Shown: positions 50,784-64,000, numbered from the stretch's first letter. The stretch is DNA of 64,000 nt from Serinus canaria (GCF_022539315.1 NC_066326.1:12726601-12790600); one strand, 5' to 3'. Notes: a model not told the origin generated them from the letters alone. Numbers and translations: made by a program.

Positions 50784-53700
50784 CCTTTCATAACTGTGGT
50801 TTCTAAGCATTACCATAATTGTAAGCATACACTTATTCTAAATAGCCTTCCCTTAGAGAATAAACAGGTACATTTTTTTTGAATCCACAGTCAAGTCCAC
50901 TTAGAGGTGCAAGGAACAGAAATTGTACTTGCAATTCAGCTGGTATTTTGAAATTATTCTGGCAGAAAAGAGGCTGCCTTTCAGAAAACTGTTTTCTATA
51001 CACTTCCCCCTCCCATCCCCCCTTTTCTATAATGGGACAATACACTTCTTTCAGCTGAGCCTCCAAGTTCTTGAATATCCTGAAAATCAAAATCGGGATT
51101 AATGCTGGAAATGTATGCACGTATCCCAGAAAGTTTAACCTGTGACCCACAGGCTTTGGGCCACCCCATATCCCAGGAAACAATGCTGGGCACATCAGGC
51201 CACAGTGATTAAACAGGAATGCAGGCTCCTCTGCTTTAGGTAAAAGCAAAGAACTGCAGCAATGTCCAAAAGACTTGGCAGCAAAAAGGGTGAAGAGCAG
51301 CAACAGGCATTAAAGACGTGGTTTAGGACCATTTCACTCAATAGCCTCTACTAAATTTACAGCAATTTTACTGGAAGACATAAGTGTTTGAAGCATCTAC
51401 AGCTATTTATAATTCTGTTCTACTCTTATACAGGAGTATAGTGGTTAAGAAGGTAAATGACCTCAGATTTCTCAAGGGTGGTGTGTGATAGGTGTGGATC
51501 TCTGGCTGAGGATGCACTTCAAAGCCCAGGGATGAGTGAGGGCTCCTCGGTGCTGAAGACTGTGATGGGAAGAGGGAGTAGGAGCATCAGGACATTGGCT
51601 CCTGACAGTAATTCTGAATAAAGCACTTCTGTTGAGTCAGATTTGTGGCAGTATTTGAGCAGAAAAAGTAAATTGTTTCTACTCAAATCCATCTTCTTTT
51701 CCTAATTTAAGACTGTTATAGGAACAAGAGGTACAAATTTCTTCCTTTTCTTTTGGTAGCTGACATAGTATATCTATTTTCTTTTCATTGTCATTTCAGG
51801 GAGAATGGCACAAACCCCACTATAGGAAAGGAATGAAATGTAGATGTAGATATGAATTTACCTATAGATTCTTTGCAATACACTGGGACACAAAGGGAGG
51901 GTATATTCTGTTGTCATTAACATGATCCTGCCATCCTGCAAAACTAAAGCTATAACCAATTATAATATGTAAAAAAATAACATGAGGATTTGTTATTGAA
52001 TGGCAAGGCAGTGAAAATAGGCATGGACTAAGTAAAGAGGTTAAAGCAATACACAAGTAATGCAAGAGGAATCACACAAATAGCTGGGAACTGCAATTCA
52101 AAGTAATTGGGATCTAGGAAGTAGAGGTCAAATCCAGCCAGGATTTGGGGATCATACCTTTCATATTGGTGTTTTCTATATGTATTGGTTAGGTAATTAA
52201 TGTTAATCCCTAGAAAACAAAAAAAAACTTTGATTAATAAGAAGGCCCCATCTGCTCACTTGTGTGTTTTGAAAACAGAAGTTTAAACAAAAGGGTTACC
52301 TAGTCTTAACAAAAGTGTCTTTTTTTTTTTCTTTAACCCAAAAAACCCTGTTCAACACTTATTTTTGGCTTTTACTTCATTCAAAGTCTTGATAATCCAA
52401 AAGGGGCAAGTGTCTTCCTGAGCTGAACGGTCAGGGATCCTTCCATCACCACCTGTTGCCCAAGGCTCAGTCCCAGCCCTGGCTGTCCTTTACTCGGCAT
52501 CCTAACCTAAAATTGTCTTCCTCCAACTGTTCTGACAGGGATTTTTGAGAAACTACTTCTGTCTGAAAACACAGGTCTTCCTCCTCTCTGAGGTTCTTTC
52601 CCAGGACTCTCTCCTGTGCCACAATTTTCTTTTTGAATAAATATCCATTATCTCCCAACTGCCCCTTGTTCCTGTGGATGGCTTTCTGTGACCCAGAAGT
52701 GCTTGCAAGAGACCTCGGTGGAGTACAACTCTACTGGGCATGGCCTTGTTTTGGGGAACAGCTCAGAAGTCCCAGAATACAGGTCAGAAAAAGGCTGAAA
52801 TGCTGAGTGCTGCAAAGGTGGGGGTTCCTGTACAGAGCAGGGTATAGCAAACATGGGAGAAGTTGAAATGGTGAGGGCAGAGTAGGAAAAAGTGTGAGAG
52901 AAAGAGCAATCCAAAGTTTAAGGTTTCTCTGAGTGTATGAGATGGGAGATTTTAACTCCTGCTCTTGTTACCTAAGTGCATTCATTAATTTGTTGTGCAT
53001 TTCATCTTCTGAATCTTTTCAAGGTGATCTTTATTACCTTGTGAAATACTTTTTTTTCCTTAGAAAAAGAATCTCTCTATCCAGAAGGGAAAAAAACCCC
53101 ACCATACTGCTATTACTGAAGTTTGTAGGGGAAAAAAAAATATTAGAGCATTGCTTTTGAAACACAGGGTTAAATTTTTGAGGTCATATGTGGGATGTTA
53201 AACACTGACAAATATCCCAATTCACGTGTGTCTCTCCCCTTTGCACTCATTGTTCTCTTTTGTATCCCAAAATTGAGTTTTATCAGGGAATTATTGTGTT
53301 GTGTTACTTGTCACTGTGCTAATATCAGAAGCACATCAAGGCAAAACAATTTTTTAGAGAGAAATTAGAAGAGACTGTAAAGCTCAAGACAATGGTCAAT
53401 CTTTAAGGAAAATATTTTAATAGTAAATATAAGAAAATAAGTCTCTCTGGAAGAAATAGCAAACAAGTAGGAATTAACTGGCAGTTTTTCTCCCCATGTG
53501 ATATTGTTGAAAAACAAAAACAATAATGAAAAGAAATTATTTATTTGTCATATATGAATTAGATTCATAGGCTGAGAAGTTTTTAAATTCTTGACAAAAT
53601 TGAAATCAGTATATAAATGTATTACCAAAATAAAAGGATGACAGATCATTTTTTGAGCACATTAGATGCAAAAACATTGGAAACTATTCATCTGATTTAA

Positions 53701-54490
53701 TTGTAATCTTTTGCCAAAACCATTAACACATTACCTTTGAAGAGTAATTGGTATAAAGAATATCCTCAAAGAGGAGCATTTCCACATGCCTAGGCTTTAT
53801 TTTGCCCTCATTAAACTTTATTCTGAGTGGAATATTTCCTATCTATAGCATAAGGATTATTCTTGGTCTGCAAACATCTTAACCTATTAGTTTTGTCACA
53901 TTATGTTCTCTGATGCCTTTTCCAGATGTAAATCAGTTAAGGACAATCAAAGGGAAGGTTTAAATCCTTTAATGTTTTCACGTTTGCCTTTCTCCTTTGT
54001 TTAACCAGACAGGTTGGAAACTCATTCTGGTCAGCCTGTTCATCAGGTGAAGTGGGCACATTTTTATGCATTAATTGCTTTCAGGCTGAATAGGAATATG
54101 TACAATATGTACAGTGCAACTGAAGTTCAACACAACCATGAGTTAAGGACTGATGAAGGCTGAAAATGGAAGAAACCTTGGGCAGTACTGTCATCTACAT
54201 TACCTTTAGTCCCAGCTTTGACTGAAGGACTCACTTAATGAAAACGTTGTAGTTTAGCATCATCTTTTTGCATTTCTGTGTGACCCTGGCTTGCAGTCTT
54301 GCTCTGCAACTTTTTTTGACTTAGGCATTAGGTGTATGTGCATCCCAATGAATCCCTGGTCATTAGATGCTCAAACTGGATAAAATCAAGGCTTGTTGTT
54401 TTTATCAATTTGTATCATAGTCAAAAGAACTGATGCCATTGTCTATGAACTGGATTTATTTCCCCATTGAGCTCAAGATCAACCAGATCC
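50784..54490. other. Non-coding stretch
   Basis: A 156-codon minus-strand frame (50833-51303) has no domain I recognise and overlaps a second minus-strand frame (50996-51193). A stretch at 53690-54060 is compositionally mixed and non-repetitive and might be a conserved element. No exon was recognised. Confidence 0.45.
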
Positions 54491-54497
54491 TTAGAAG

Positions 54498-55110
54498 TCA
54501 AGATGATGTCACAAAATGGAAGATATATGAAAAATAAAGTCTAGACTTACTATCTCTCTCTCTTCCCTCTCCCTCCCCTGAACATCCTCTTTTCCCTGCC
54601 CACATTATCTCATGAAATTTGCTTCTCACCATAAATTTGTCTGATACTGACATTTCCAAGATAGCAAGTCTAGACTTCTGGAAACTCTGGAGACAAATGA
54701 AAAAGTCATTGAGGTGATTCTTAAGTGTCTTGGGCAGTGTTCCCAAGGCACCTTTGATAATCAGTGTTACTTTCCCATTTCCACTCTAGAGTTAGAGGTC
54801 TTCTCCATTAGCTTCTGCCTGAAGCTGACCCTATGGACCAGCCTATGAAAGGGATTTTGTAGTTGTGTGATCCAGCAGGGCATTTCCTTAACTTCTCATG
54901 GCCTCTATAGTCACAACTCTTAAGGCTCTGAGTTTTTTTTTTTTGGGTTTTTTTTTTTTTTGGTTTTTTTTTTTTTTTTTTTTTTTTTTGTTGTTGTTGT
55001 TGTTTTTTGGTTTTTGTTTGTTTGTTTGACCAGTAGTTTCTCACTGCTGGGAATAATCCTGGCCACACAGAGGACATTAGCTGGTTTTGCCTGCCATTGA
55101 TCAGTCACTA
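54498..55110 (-). mobile_element. Decayed non-LTR retrotransposon C-terminal fragment
   Basis: On the minus strand the frame ending at 54498 is open from about 54785 and reads KVTLIIKGALGTLPKTLKNH near its start (from 54773). About 10 residues later come QKSRLAILE-type residues. The pattern K-V-x-[VI]-I-x-x-x-[GA]-A-L-G-T-x-P-K-x-L-x-x-x-L followed by a QK-A-LL-type segment is what I recall from the conserved end of the polyprotein in some non-LTR retrotransposons (probably those with a restriction-like endonuclease). Upstream, a different frame contains CPLCGQ near 55055, which could be the preceding zinc-knuckle. Between them lies a long A-rich insertion (54933-55027). Stops and frame changes break the rest, so the copy is dead. 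The clade is uncertain. Confidence 0.4.
54933..55027. repeat. T-rich low-complexity tract with G interruptions
   Basis: Long T runs are separated by GGG, GG and a short (TTG)n stretch, ending in TTTGTTTG. It splits the retroelement remnant. On the minus strand it reads as an A-rich tract. Its length is likely polymorphic and hard to sequence, so the exact base count may be unreliable. Confidence 0.95.
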
Positions 55111-58100
55111 GCAGCAGGTGTTAGACACTCTCTGCACATGAGGTGAGGTACAACCTCTGCTGTGAAAGCAACTTTACCTGTTGTTATCTGGGGGACCTGA
55201 ATTTGATGGGTTTGGGCCCTCTTGTCCAGCCAGAATAAATGCTTTGGCCGGTACTTAGCAGGATTTTATTTGGGTTTTAGTTTACTTGTTTCATAACGGT
55301 TTGTGAAGTGCTGGCAAAAGCCAAAGGAGCAGAAGTGCATGAAGGGAGATCTATTTTGGTAAGACAGGAGCCCAAGGGCCACAAGGAGTCAGGTTGCCTG
55401 CAGACACACGGTGTGCAAGCTCATTAAAAATATCTCTCTGTTAATGTCTTTTATCACTTACTGCTAACGAGCCTTGGACAGATAGAGCTTTGAGGAATGT
55501 CATATATTTTATTTAAAAGGAGAGTTTTTTCTGACAGTTAATGGGTTTGAAAGTAATAGCAGAGGATCTCAAAGCCTTGGCTAGGTTCCCCTTTTTTCAC
55601 AGATATTATATTGCTTTGTGATTAAATAATGGCTAGAGATGAATACTCCAAGAGGTCAATTCTTCCAGGTATCAGATGTTTTTTGCCAACTAAAGAATTT
55701 AATTTTTGGGACATGAAGAAACACTACACACCACAGACTCTAAGTGTGATAAATGTCACATTTCCCTTTCTGAGCTGGAATTGATTATATAAATAAGAGT
55801 TAATAAAATAACTCTTTGGATGTATATTTCCATCCATTCTGAAAACTGGTAATTGCTAATGACTATGTGTTTAGAAGTATAAAATTAGGTAATATAATGA
55901 TTTCTTCTTTTCAAAACCTACCAGCCCAAATGATTTAACAAAGTTTTCAACTCTCCTGTGCTTTTTCCCCAATAAGTGTCCACTTTATATTGCCTATATT
56001 ACACATAGTAGACTTGAGTATATTTATGAAGATGTTTCAGAGGTGTGTTTGAGTGTCTGTAATGTAGTTACTGGTGCACAGATTTGGTTCAGAAGTGCCT
56101 GACTGTGCACAGCCTACAGTAACATCAATAGCATCAGCAAAACCCTGCTCACCTACATTTCCCTGATGTTAGACATGTTTTTTCCTTCTAGTCAGCACTG
56201 AGGAACCCATGCAAAAGCTGTGATTCATCTGTCTGTGTGTTAGTTTTCAACCAGTGACTTTGGATGCACCAGTTCCTCTTGTATGTGCTCTGCCCATGTG
56301 CTCCTTTGACCTTTTTGGAGAGGTTGATGGATGTGTTTTTAAGTATCTGCAAGTGAATTGTAATATATGCTAAAATTATATATTTTTGCAATATTTCTGC
56401 CAAAATGAACTACAGTGGATGGCTTGTGTCCACATTACTTTGGAATGTGCATGCTCATAAAATTTTACACCGGACATTTGACATTTTGCCAACATTCATT
56501 TGCTATCACATCACCATCACTTCCTACTTTAAACTTGTTAGTACCAAGTGGGTGTACAGTGCTTAGGACATGGTGCATTTAGAGGGGAAGGGGAGATGAA
56601 GTCACAGAGTCTGTATGGAGGTCTATATAAGCAGCATAGCAATGTTTGAGTTTTGTTCATCCTGCCTTAGACAACTGCATGAGAGGGGTAAAAAAAAAAT
56701 CCATAAGTAAACCTTCTGGTATTTCTGGTATTTGCATTCTAAGAGCTTATCTCTCATTAAGTTAAGGAAAATTTTTGCCAATAATAAGTGAGAGCTTCAT
56801 TAACATGCACATAATCTGTAGTCCAAGAAATTACAGGTCAGAGGTGTCTCTGTTGTCAGAGGAACACAGTGAAAAGACCTGTTTTCATGATTATTTTATT
56901 TCAAACGGAATTTCTTCCTTAAAATGGAATTATAGCTAGAGAATATAAAGGACTGTTGTCAATGTAAACTGTGTAGCTGCTATTTGTAACTAAGATTTTG
57001 GGATTCTGCAACAGAAGTGAATACCAAAACCTGTATTGATGGTAACACTTAGTTCAGTTGCACATTTTCATTTCATTTTGGCAATTACCTAAGCTGGTTT
57101 TTTTGTTCATAATTCTTTGGTATTCCAGTTCATAGCACAGGCTAGGAGCACACAATAAAAAATCATTTCAATTAATATTTATGTTAATTTTAAACTTTGA
57201 AGGCATTTTTACTCTATTACTTTACAAAATGTCTTCAAATTTTTTTTTAAGTCTATAAAATTATTACTGTTAGACCTGATCTAGATGTGCCATATGGGAA
57301 ATCTGCTATACACCTACACATTCATACCAGCAAAGATCTACACATCCATAGGGGCTTTCAGCTGGCAGGAGGATCAGATGGGCTTTTCTGGAAATGTACA
57401 TCCTTCTTGTCAATATGACCTTTGAAGGAGATGGACTCATAAACCCTTACTAGCCAGATATTCTCAGTTGTAGGGGATATTTTGGAAAGAGGAAATTGGA
57501 GAGGAAAAGCATATGAAGTTAGAAGGAGAGGAAGAAAGTTTCTGCTAGTTTGAAATAAAAGGAAAATATAGAGATAGATAAATATAAGAGCAAACATGAG
57601 AAATATAAGAGGAAAATAAAAAAGGAATGAATGATCTCCAAAGCTTCTGATGATTCTTCAGTTGTCCAGATTTTTGTACTTTACCTGAACCATCTAGATT
57701 TTTTTACTGATTTTCTATATTACATCCGTATGAGCTCATGCTATAAGAAACAGAAGTACTTGAAAGAAAATGAATAAACAAGTCTGGTCTTTATTAGCAA
57801 AAGAAAACAAAGGACTAAAGCAAAATTAATCCCCTTTGTAACCATATAAAGTTAAGAGGCACAGTGTTGTGAGACAAACAGCAGAACAATTACATCTGAA
57901 GTCTGTAATAAGATTTACAGCATTATATTTGAAGTAGCTTAAAACCATATTTATGAATTTTTGCATTTTATATTAATCTTATGAAAATATATAATTTTTC
58001 CAAGTTTTCTGTACTTCAGGAGTAAAACCTGTAGAAAAAGATAACTTGCTGCCCTGCAGTCAGTTCAAAATTTCCTTCTAACCCCACTGTTGCTGGGCTT

Positions 58101-61100
58101 TGCTACTTCATTGCATTTATTTTGTGCCATGCAGTGACTGTCTGCTTTAAAGATAAATGTCAGAAATTGTTAGAGAGTTCACATTTCATATGCAATGTTC
58201 TGTTGCTGACCTGTCTCTGAAAACAGAAATGATTCTTGTAGTGGTCTAGGGCATTGTAGTGGTCTTTGAATATTTGAGTAACAGGCATGTGAGATAGAAC
58301 TGGTTGGATGCAGGAAGAAAGGGATTGTAACAAAACCAACTATATTGTTGTTCCTTCTGAAACTCATGATAAATTCCTTGTAGCATCTTTTTTAGGCAGA
58401 AGCTTTTCTCCCCAGCTTACTTCTGGAAGGCACAGACTTCACCCCTCTTCATGGGTTCTTCCTGTGGTAAATAGGCCATGGATAAATTATCAAATGCCAT
58501 TTATTGCCACAGAGTTTGAGGAATTCCCTCTGATTTTCTGACTGAAAAACTGCAGTAGAATTCTATCAAGACTGAGGATAGCAGGGCTAAAATTCAGGCT
58601 TTGGTAGGATTTGGCACACTCCAGCAGGGAGGCTGAGAGTCCTCTAAAGCTCATACAGCCTAAAGCCAGCCCTAGGTCTTGACCAGGAATTATGCAAGTG
58701 CAGTGGATATCTTCTTTCTTCAATGTCTTTGGAAGTAAATAAAATCTCTGTGGGCTATTCTGAGAATGAGACAAATTTGAGTTAAATACCAACTGCATTA
58801 TGTGTTTTTATACATGGGTGGGTAACAGTAAATATTATGTAACTATTCAATTTTGGACAAAAAAGCAATGCCTTGCTATTCCCTTGTTAGGCCCTCATTC
58901 CCTGGGGCACTGAACACTCATTTTCTGAAGTAATAACTCAGCCCATTAATTTCATCAAATGATTGCATCAGATAATACATTTTATTTTGTGTAGTTTAAA
59001 ACTAGTAATCCCAAGAGATTAATAAGGGTACAAAAGTAACTGGAATTAGTCAAATATCACAAAGAGAAAAGATTATCATGGTACTATTTTTATTCTTGTT
59101 GTCAATCTGTCAAAAGCCAACAAGGCAGAATTTAACCCTGAGTGGTATAGCAACAGTTCAGGATTTCAGAACTTCTCAATTTCCAGAAATTCTGCTTTGC
59201 AATTGTGACTGTACAAAACAAAATGATGGTCAATGTTCAGTGCATTAATCCTATGCTATTTGCATCCTAAAACATGGTGCAATTAAAAATATAAAATAAT
59301 TTCAGATGTAATGCATGAAAATCCAGATGTGGCATTGATAAATTAATTTGAACTGGTCACTTAACACATAGTTCATCTACAAAGAATTTCTGGTGATGGA
59401 TCTCTTGGACTTCCATTCTGAGAAAAGCAATGTTGACTAGTAGAGATCCAAGACAATTTTTTCTGACTTTTCACTTCATATTGTTTTGTTTTGTCAGAAT
59501 AAATTTGTGTACCTATCTTGGAGGGAAAGTGTTGACTCTGTCTTCCAGAGATCTTTAATCTTGTTCTAAACAGAAAGTTAATTGTTCTCAGTTTGATCTT
59601 AGTGGGAATGCAGCCTTCAGGGTCACTTTTTGTCCACATGGAAACATGGAAAATTGAAATTAAAAACTACGTCCATCAGTTCACCCGTTCCATTTTCCTA
59701 AGCAACAACTTCTGTTGTCATATTCCCACAGCTATCGAGTTTGAATAATATCTCACCTTCAAAGATAGATTTTTAGTGTGTGCAAGACTGGAATCAAAAA
59801 CATAAAATAAGGAAGTTTGTCTTCCAGTTAGGCCTGAGTTTTTAGCTGGAGTGGGTTCTGAGTGACTAATTTATGCTAATTTAAGGATCTACATTTCTCT
59901 GGGGTGGAACATCACTGCAGGGAGCAAGGCCCTGTAGTCCAACAGTTGTAGCAATGAGTGGGCCATTATTCTACTGTAGGAGGTGGAGCAGACTGTGTCA
60001 CCTCTGTCTTTGATGCTGCTTTCAGGCTTTATTTTTCTTATCTGTTTAGAATGCTTTTCACTATGCTTGTACAGCCATTCCAAAGGCTACTTATTATACA
60101 AATTTATGATAACCATGGAGTTAGTTGCAGACCTATCCTCCCTTTGGAAGAAAATTTCTCTTCATCTTGTATCCCACTGCAGAGTGAAGATCTGGAAAGG
60201 CCCTGACACGACATTGGCACTGACACATATTGTGCTTTTGACTTCAAGATAAATGAAAAGCAAACAAACATGTCTTTGTCTGACGAGTTTTGTCTTGGGC
60301 ACACCCACCAATCCCTCATCAGCCAAGATAAATTGCTTCAGAGGGAGGACTTCCATGTTCACAGAAGGAATGCAGAAATTCTTTCTATTTTGTACATTCT
60401 TGGCGTCTTTCCTTTGTTATCAATTTCACGTCCTCTTTGTGTTTTGAAGCTCTGCATGGGAAAAGAAGTTATAAATATTAAAGCTCTGCACAAATTCTTA
60501 AGAATTATTTGGGATTTTTTTTTGTTTTGTCTTAAATATGTTTTGTTTCTGCTATTTTTAGCTCAAAGCTATCCTTCCTCATCCAAGCTGTGTATTTTTA
60601 GCTCATCCAAATAGTTGAAAATGTTGTTATTCATTAGACAGAGATTACTTTTGGCTTTCTTCTTTTCCAATTCTATTGTAGTATTATCAGCACTGAGAAA
60701 CACACATTTAAAGCAGATTTTGCAATTATATGAATGATACATAATTTATATTTTGAAAGTACTTTAATGAATCCCTTACCATAAACAGCAAGAGTTTTTA
60801 AGTATGGGAATGTGTGTCTCAAGTTGGACTTTATGAAGAAACATCCAAAGACTTTGTTCATAGTTGCATAGGACTTTGTAATTAAAAATTTTAATATGAT
60901 CAGGCTGTGCTTGATACAGTTTCTATATCACTGTAGACAATGAAAATATGTTTCTGGCATGACTTGAATTAGATAAGAATTTCTGTTTTCCCCTCTCATA
61001 AACATTTACAGCAGTTATTGACACCTAAAAGGTCAGGATTTCAACATTTAGCTATGGGGAAATCCATATATTGCATTGAACATCTAGCTCTGGACCCCAT

Positions 61101-61740
61101 ATTTTAGCTCACATCCATTTTTGCCCTGTTCTAGAAAAAAAAAGTTACCTGGAACTTTTCCACATAAACTTCTCCACAATTCCTGTATTTTGTTTGCCAG
61201 GTGTGTAGATAAATAGACCTTTTCCCTCATATGTGTGGGTAATGTACATCTCCCTCTGTCATTTCCCATAATCACCTGAAGCTCCATAGGGGAACAGTGG
61301 GAAAGGATGTGGAGTAAGTAATAAAAGGAACAGTCCAAGTGCAAAGCAAAAGACAAAAGAGTACTTTCTGTAATTGGGAGGTCCATAAATTACTGTAGCC
61401 CTGGGGTCAAATATTTGTGTGTGGAATTGCTGGACCATTTAAGCAGCTACTCATTAAAACCATGTAAGTACTCCAACAATTAAGCTATCATTTTACACTG
61501 ATAGTGGTACCTGCTCCCAAGGAGGGAAAGCAAATGTTCATTGATAAGGATACCCTAAGGTAGATTCCCAGAAATGTAGCCCTTCTCCACACAAATATTT
61601 CCTTAAAGGCATGCTGTCAGGTAAACTTTGCACATTTTCAGCCAGACATCTGTATCCTGATGTCAGGACCTGCTCTAACGCTAATGGCAAAAGCCTACAA
61701 GAAATACAGAGTATTTCCCTGCTGGTTGCTCCATTTTTGG
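55111..61740. other. AT-rich non-coding stretch
   Basis: No exon, RNA gene or recognised transposon in about 6.6 kb. Small direct repeats include TTGTAGTGGTCT (about 58236 and 58254) and TATTTTTAGCTCA (about 60554 and 60593). Overlapping frames around 59889-60614 have no recognisable domain. Confidence 0.55.
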
Positions 61741-62170
61741 ATGTTTTAGCCTGCAGTGCAGCAAGAGCAGTGCGGTTTGCCTGCACGAAGGGAGCAGCAA
61801 ATGTCCCAGGGCATCCCCCAGAACCACAAAGCCATCCTCAGGGTAATGGGTGCTCCTGCACAACCTCTGCACTTCAGTCTTCCTTCCTTCTTCCAGTTTC
61901 TCAGGCACAGGGAGGAGGGAAGGATTTGCTCAGCAATGGTAATTTGCTCATAGTTTAATTAATCCTCAACTGTGTTCACTTTTTGGCAGCCTTCCAGTGG
62001 AGTTCAGCAGGGGTGGTGGATATCACTCGTGCCTGTACCTGCCTTCTTCCTCTTCCAGAACTGGGGAATGGCTCTGCAGGCTCAGAAGCAGCAGTGTCAC
62101 CCCTCAGTCCCCTCAGTGTGCCATGGCACAGAGGGTCCCTCAGGTGTAAGTCTGCTGCTGGGTTAACCCC
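61741..62170. other. GC-richer block, unclassified
   Basis: The segment is GC-richer than its flanks with only a few CpG (for example near 61773 and 61787). Frames on both strands overlap (plus 61611-61958, minus 61681-61908) and have no recognised domain. The stretch following it to about 62360 is pyrimidine-rich, with TTTTCTTCTAATGCAG at 62174-62189 that resembles a splice acceptor by chance composition. Confidence 0.35.
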
Positions 62171-64000
62171 TGCTTTTCTTCTAATGCAGTCTTCCCTCTT
62201 TAATTGCCTGGGGTGTTTTATCTCTTCTCTCTTTCTCCATCTCTGTATTTAAATTCAGTTTTTAGATTTTCCCTGTTCTTTTCCTTTCCAATTTTCAATT
62301 CTAACTGTTATGATCAGCTGCTGCTTCTTTCTTCTGATCCTTTCACCACCCTGCTGAGGTGAGGTCTCTCATTCTTCAGCCCCACGTGATGTGAGTGGGT
62401 GAGCAGGGAGCAGATGACAGAATTAATTTGCAGGTGTCTCCCTCCTTTTGCTTTTGACATCCTGTCATTTGCCATGTCCTTATGTCTAGGGGGTTATTTG
62501 TCAGTGTTGTGCAATCCTTTTCTAGGTTAGCACTGAGCAATCTTAATTATTTCACAGACAATCTTTATATAAGGAGATATTTGTTGAGGAAAAAAGACTT
62601 TCAAATGTATTTCCTTTAAAAACAGTTGAATACAATAAAATGGAAAAGGCAGGGAAGTAGTGGCATAATTTTATGGCTTGTCTGCAGCTCCTCTAAGCCA
62701 TGAGAATGGAGTAGTTTGCAACAGAACAAAAATGTACAGCTTGAAAAAGTAAAGATAATAAGAAAAGTGAGATACTGCTGTGTGTTCCTTTTTAATCTTA
62801 GGAGATGACACATGAAAGGTTTGGTCTACTGTGCACACAGCTGCCTCCTGGTGAGGTGGGGCATGTCTGTTTGCAGAAGTACAGGGTGGGTGACTTATAT
62901 GTGAACTTCTTCTTTGCACCCTCATTTATTTACAAAAACTGGCAGGATTTACTACATGTATTAAGTGCACACTTAAATATAATCATATTTATTTAATTGC
63001 TGTTTGATTTCCTTTTCAAGGTTTTAATGAGCTTTTTATTACTTGTTGGCTTTTTTTTTTTTAATTCTGTTTGGTGATCTACCAAAGGTTCATTGCTCTT
63101 AATCATTGATATTCTTCCTCACTTTGGAAGAAGAATGTAAATAAAAATGTCCAAAAGTGTAGGTCTTGTGAAAGATCCTTCATCTTTGAGCACTATAGAT
63201 ATTATTTCCTTGGAATACTTCAGTTATGCCTGGCGTTAAGGGAAATCATCTTTCTCCTTAAGGACTTTCTTTTCATTATTTTAAGCATTTCTGAGAATGA
63301 CAAGTGAGATTAGGTGAACACAGTACACATTTGGGGAAAGGAAGGAAGAATAAGAAATTTAAATAATATGAGCACAAATATTCCTTTTTATGGGCTCCAT
63401 GCTATATATTCTAGTATGATTATGAAGAGCAGGTATTGCTAACAAGTCATTAGAAGGAGACCCCATTTTCTTTAACTGTGGCCTTAAATGCATTAAGTGT
63501 TTAGCAAAATAAATGTGTGCACATCTGTGATGTAATAGCTAAAGGACATAACAGCTGGAAATAACTTTGTAATTCTTCAGTTCTCACTCTGAATAATAGT
63601 TGTTTTTTATGTTCAATATTACAGTTCATATCTGGCAGGGAAATAAGAACCCAAAATGAATTATAAAAACCAGAAATCTTTTTTTTTAAGCTTTCAGGCT
63701 TCGTGCTGAAACTCTTGCTGTAAATTATGAATAACATCTAGAATTTAATATGGTTGCAGGTCACATTTCAAGACTAAATGGATTGATGATAATTTATTCT
63801 TCATAAATTTCATAAATGTTCAGATTCCTTTCACTGGTTGCATGTTCCTGGTGACTTTAGTGGGAATTATTGGTACCATGATTCTTTGAAAACCAGGGCA
63901 AAGACAATGTTGTGAAATGCTTTTTGTGGGGTGGTTTGGAGACAGATGTGCAAAATTTGGTTCTGACAAAACCAGAAATCTCCAGGAAACTCCAGCCTCT
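62171..64000. other. AT-rich non-coding stretch
   Basis: Contains a T12 run at 63051-63062. I see nothing else specific. Confidence 0.55.

Noticed and set aside
50833..51303. 156-codon open frame on the minus strand
   Set aside because: No domain recognised, and it overlaps another minus-strand frame. It may lie in a non-coding conserved stretch, but there is no evidence for translation.
54281..54330. CTGTGTGACCCTGGCTTGCA, similar to the MIR core
   Set aside because: Similarity ends after about 20 bases and the MIR 3' tail is missing.
54808..55108. Lysine-rich open frames on the minus strand
   Set aside because: The lysine block is simply the translation of the A-rich tract at 54933-55027.
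62174..62189. Splice-acceptor-like TTTTCTTCTAATGCAG
   Set aside because: No downstream open frame with a recognisable product and no matching donor. Pyrimidine-rich context makes such matches common.

Overview
The window looks like a stretch of AT-rich vertebrate nuclear DNA, most likely from a bird. The best organism clue is a truncated CR1 retrotransposon 3' end at 8143-8281. On the minus strand it carries the GATTCTGTGAT-type tail, and on the plus strand it reads GGTTGGAAGGGACC and CTGCCATGGGCAGGGA, a pattern typical of avian CR1. Very old relics of sauropsid/amniote type support this: a tRNA-derived SINE, two copies of a palindromic tRNA-like repeat, and an L2/MIR/CR1-type 3' tail. I cannot name the species.

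I found no convincing protein-coding exon, tRNA, rRNA, snRNA or miRNA gene. Open frames are short (longest 164 and 156 codons), overlap on both strands and show no recognisable domain, except one open frame inside a retroelement fossil (54498-54785, minus). There is no CpG island. The window is therefore a gene desert or the inside of a very large intron. It holds no operon or set of genes working together.

Layout. 1-7.3 kb: unremarkable AT-rich DNA, except a perfect 24-bp hairpin at 651-701. 7.3-10.8 kb: two GC-rich blocks, the CR1 piece and the L2/MIR-type tail. 10.8-31.8 kb: AT-rich DNA with possible regulatory clusters near 16.3, 18.5, 29.9 and 30.55 kb and an AT microsatellite at 28.7 kb; a GC-rich, CpG-poor block lies at 26.5-27.1 kb. 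31.9-36 kb: a cluster of ancient repeats (SINE at 31885-32098, palindromic repeat at 32938-33085 and 35824-35985). 36-47 kb: AT-rich DNA with a pyrimidine-rich tract (40.5 kb), a TG/CA inverted repeat and a G-quadruplex motif (43.5-43.7 kb), and a second perfect hairpin of 25 bp at 46881-46933. 47.1-47.7 kb: a GC-rich block with no CpG at all. 54.5-55.1 kb: a decayed non-LTR retrotransposon C-terminus, minus strand, interrupted by a long T-rich tract. 55.1-64 kb: mostly featureless, with a GC-richer block at 61.7-62.2 kb.

The most interesting items are the two near-identical hairpin architectures (24 and 25 bp perfect arms, 3-nt loops), the retroelement fossil, and the old-repeat cluster. Nothing here amounts to a new functional system on sequence evidence alone.
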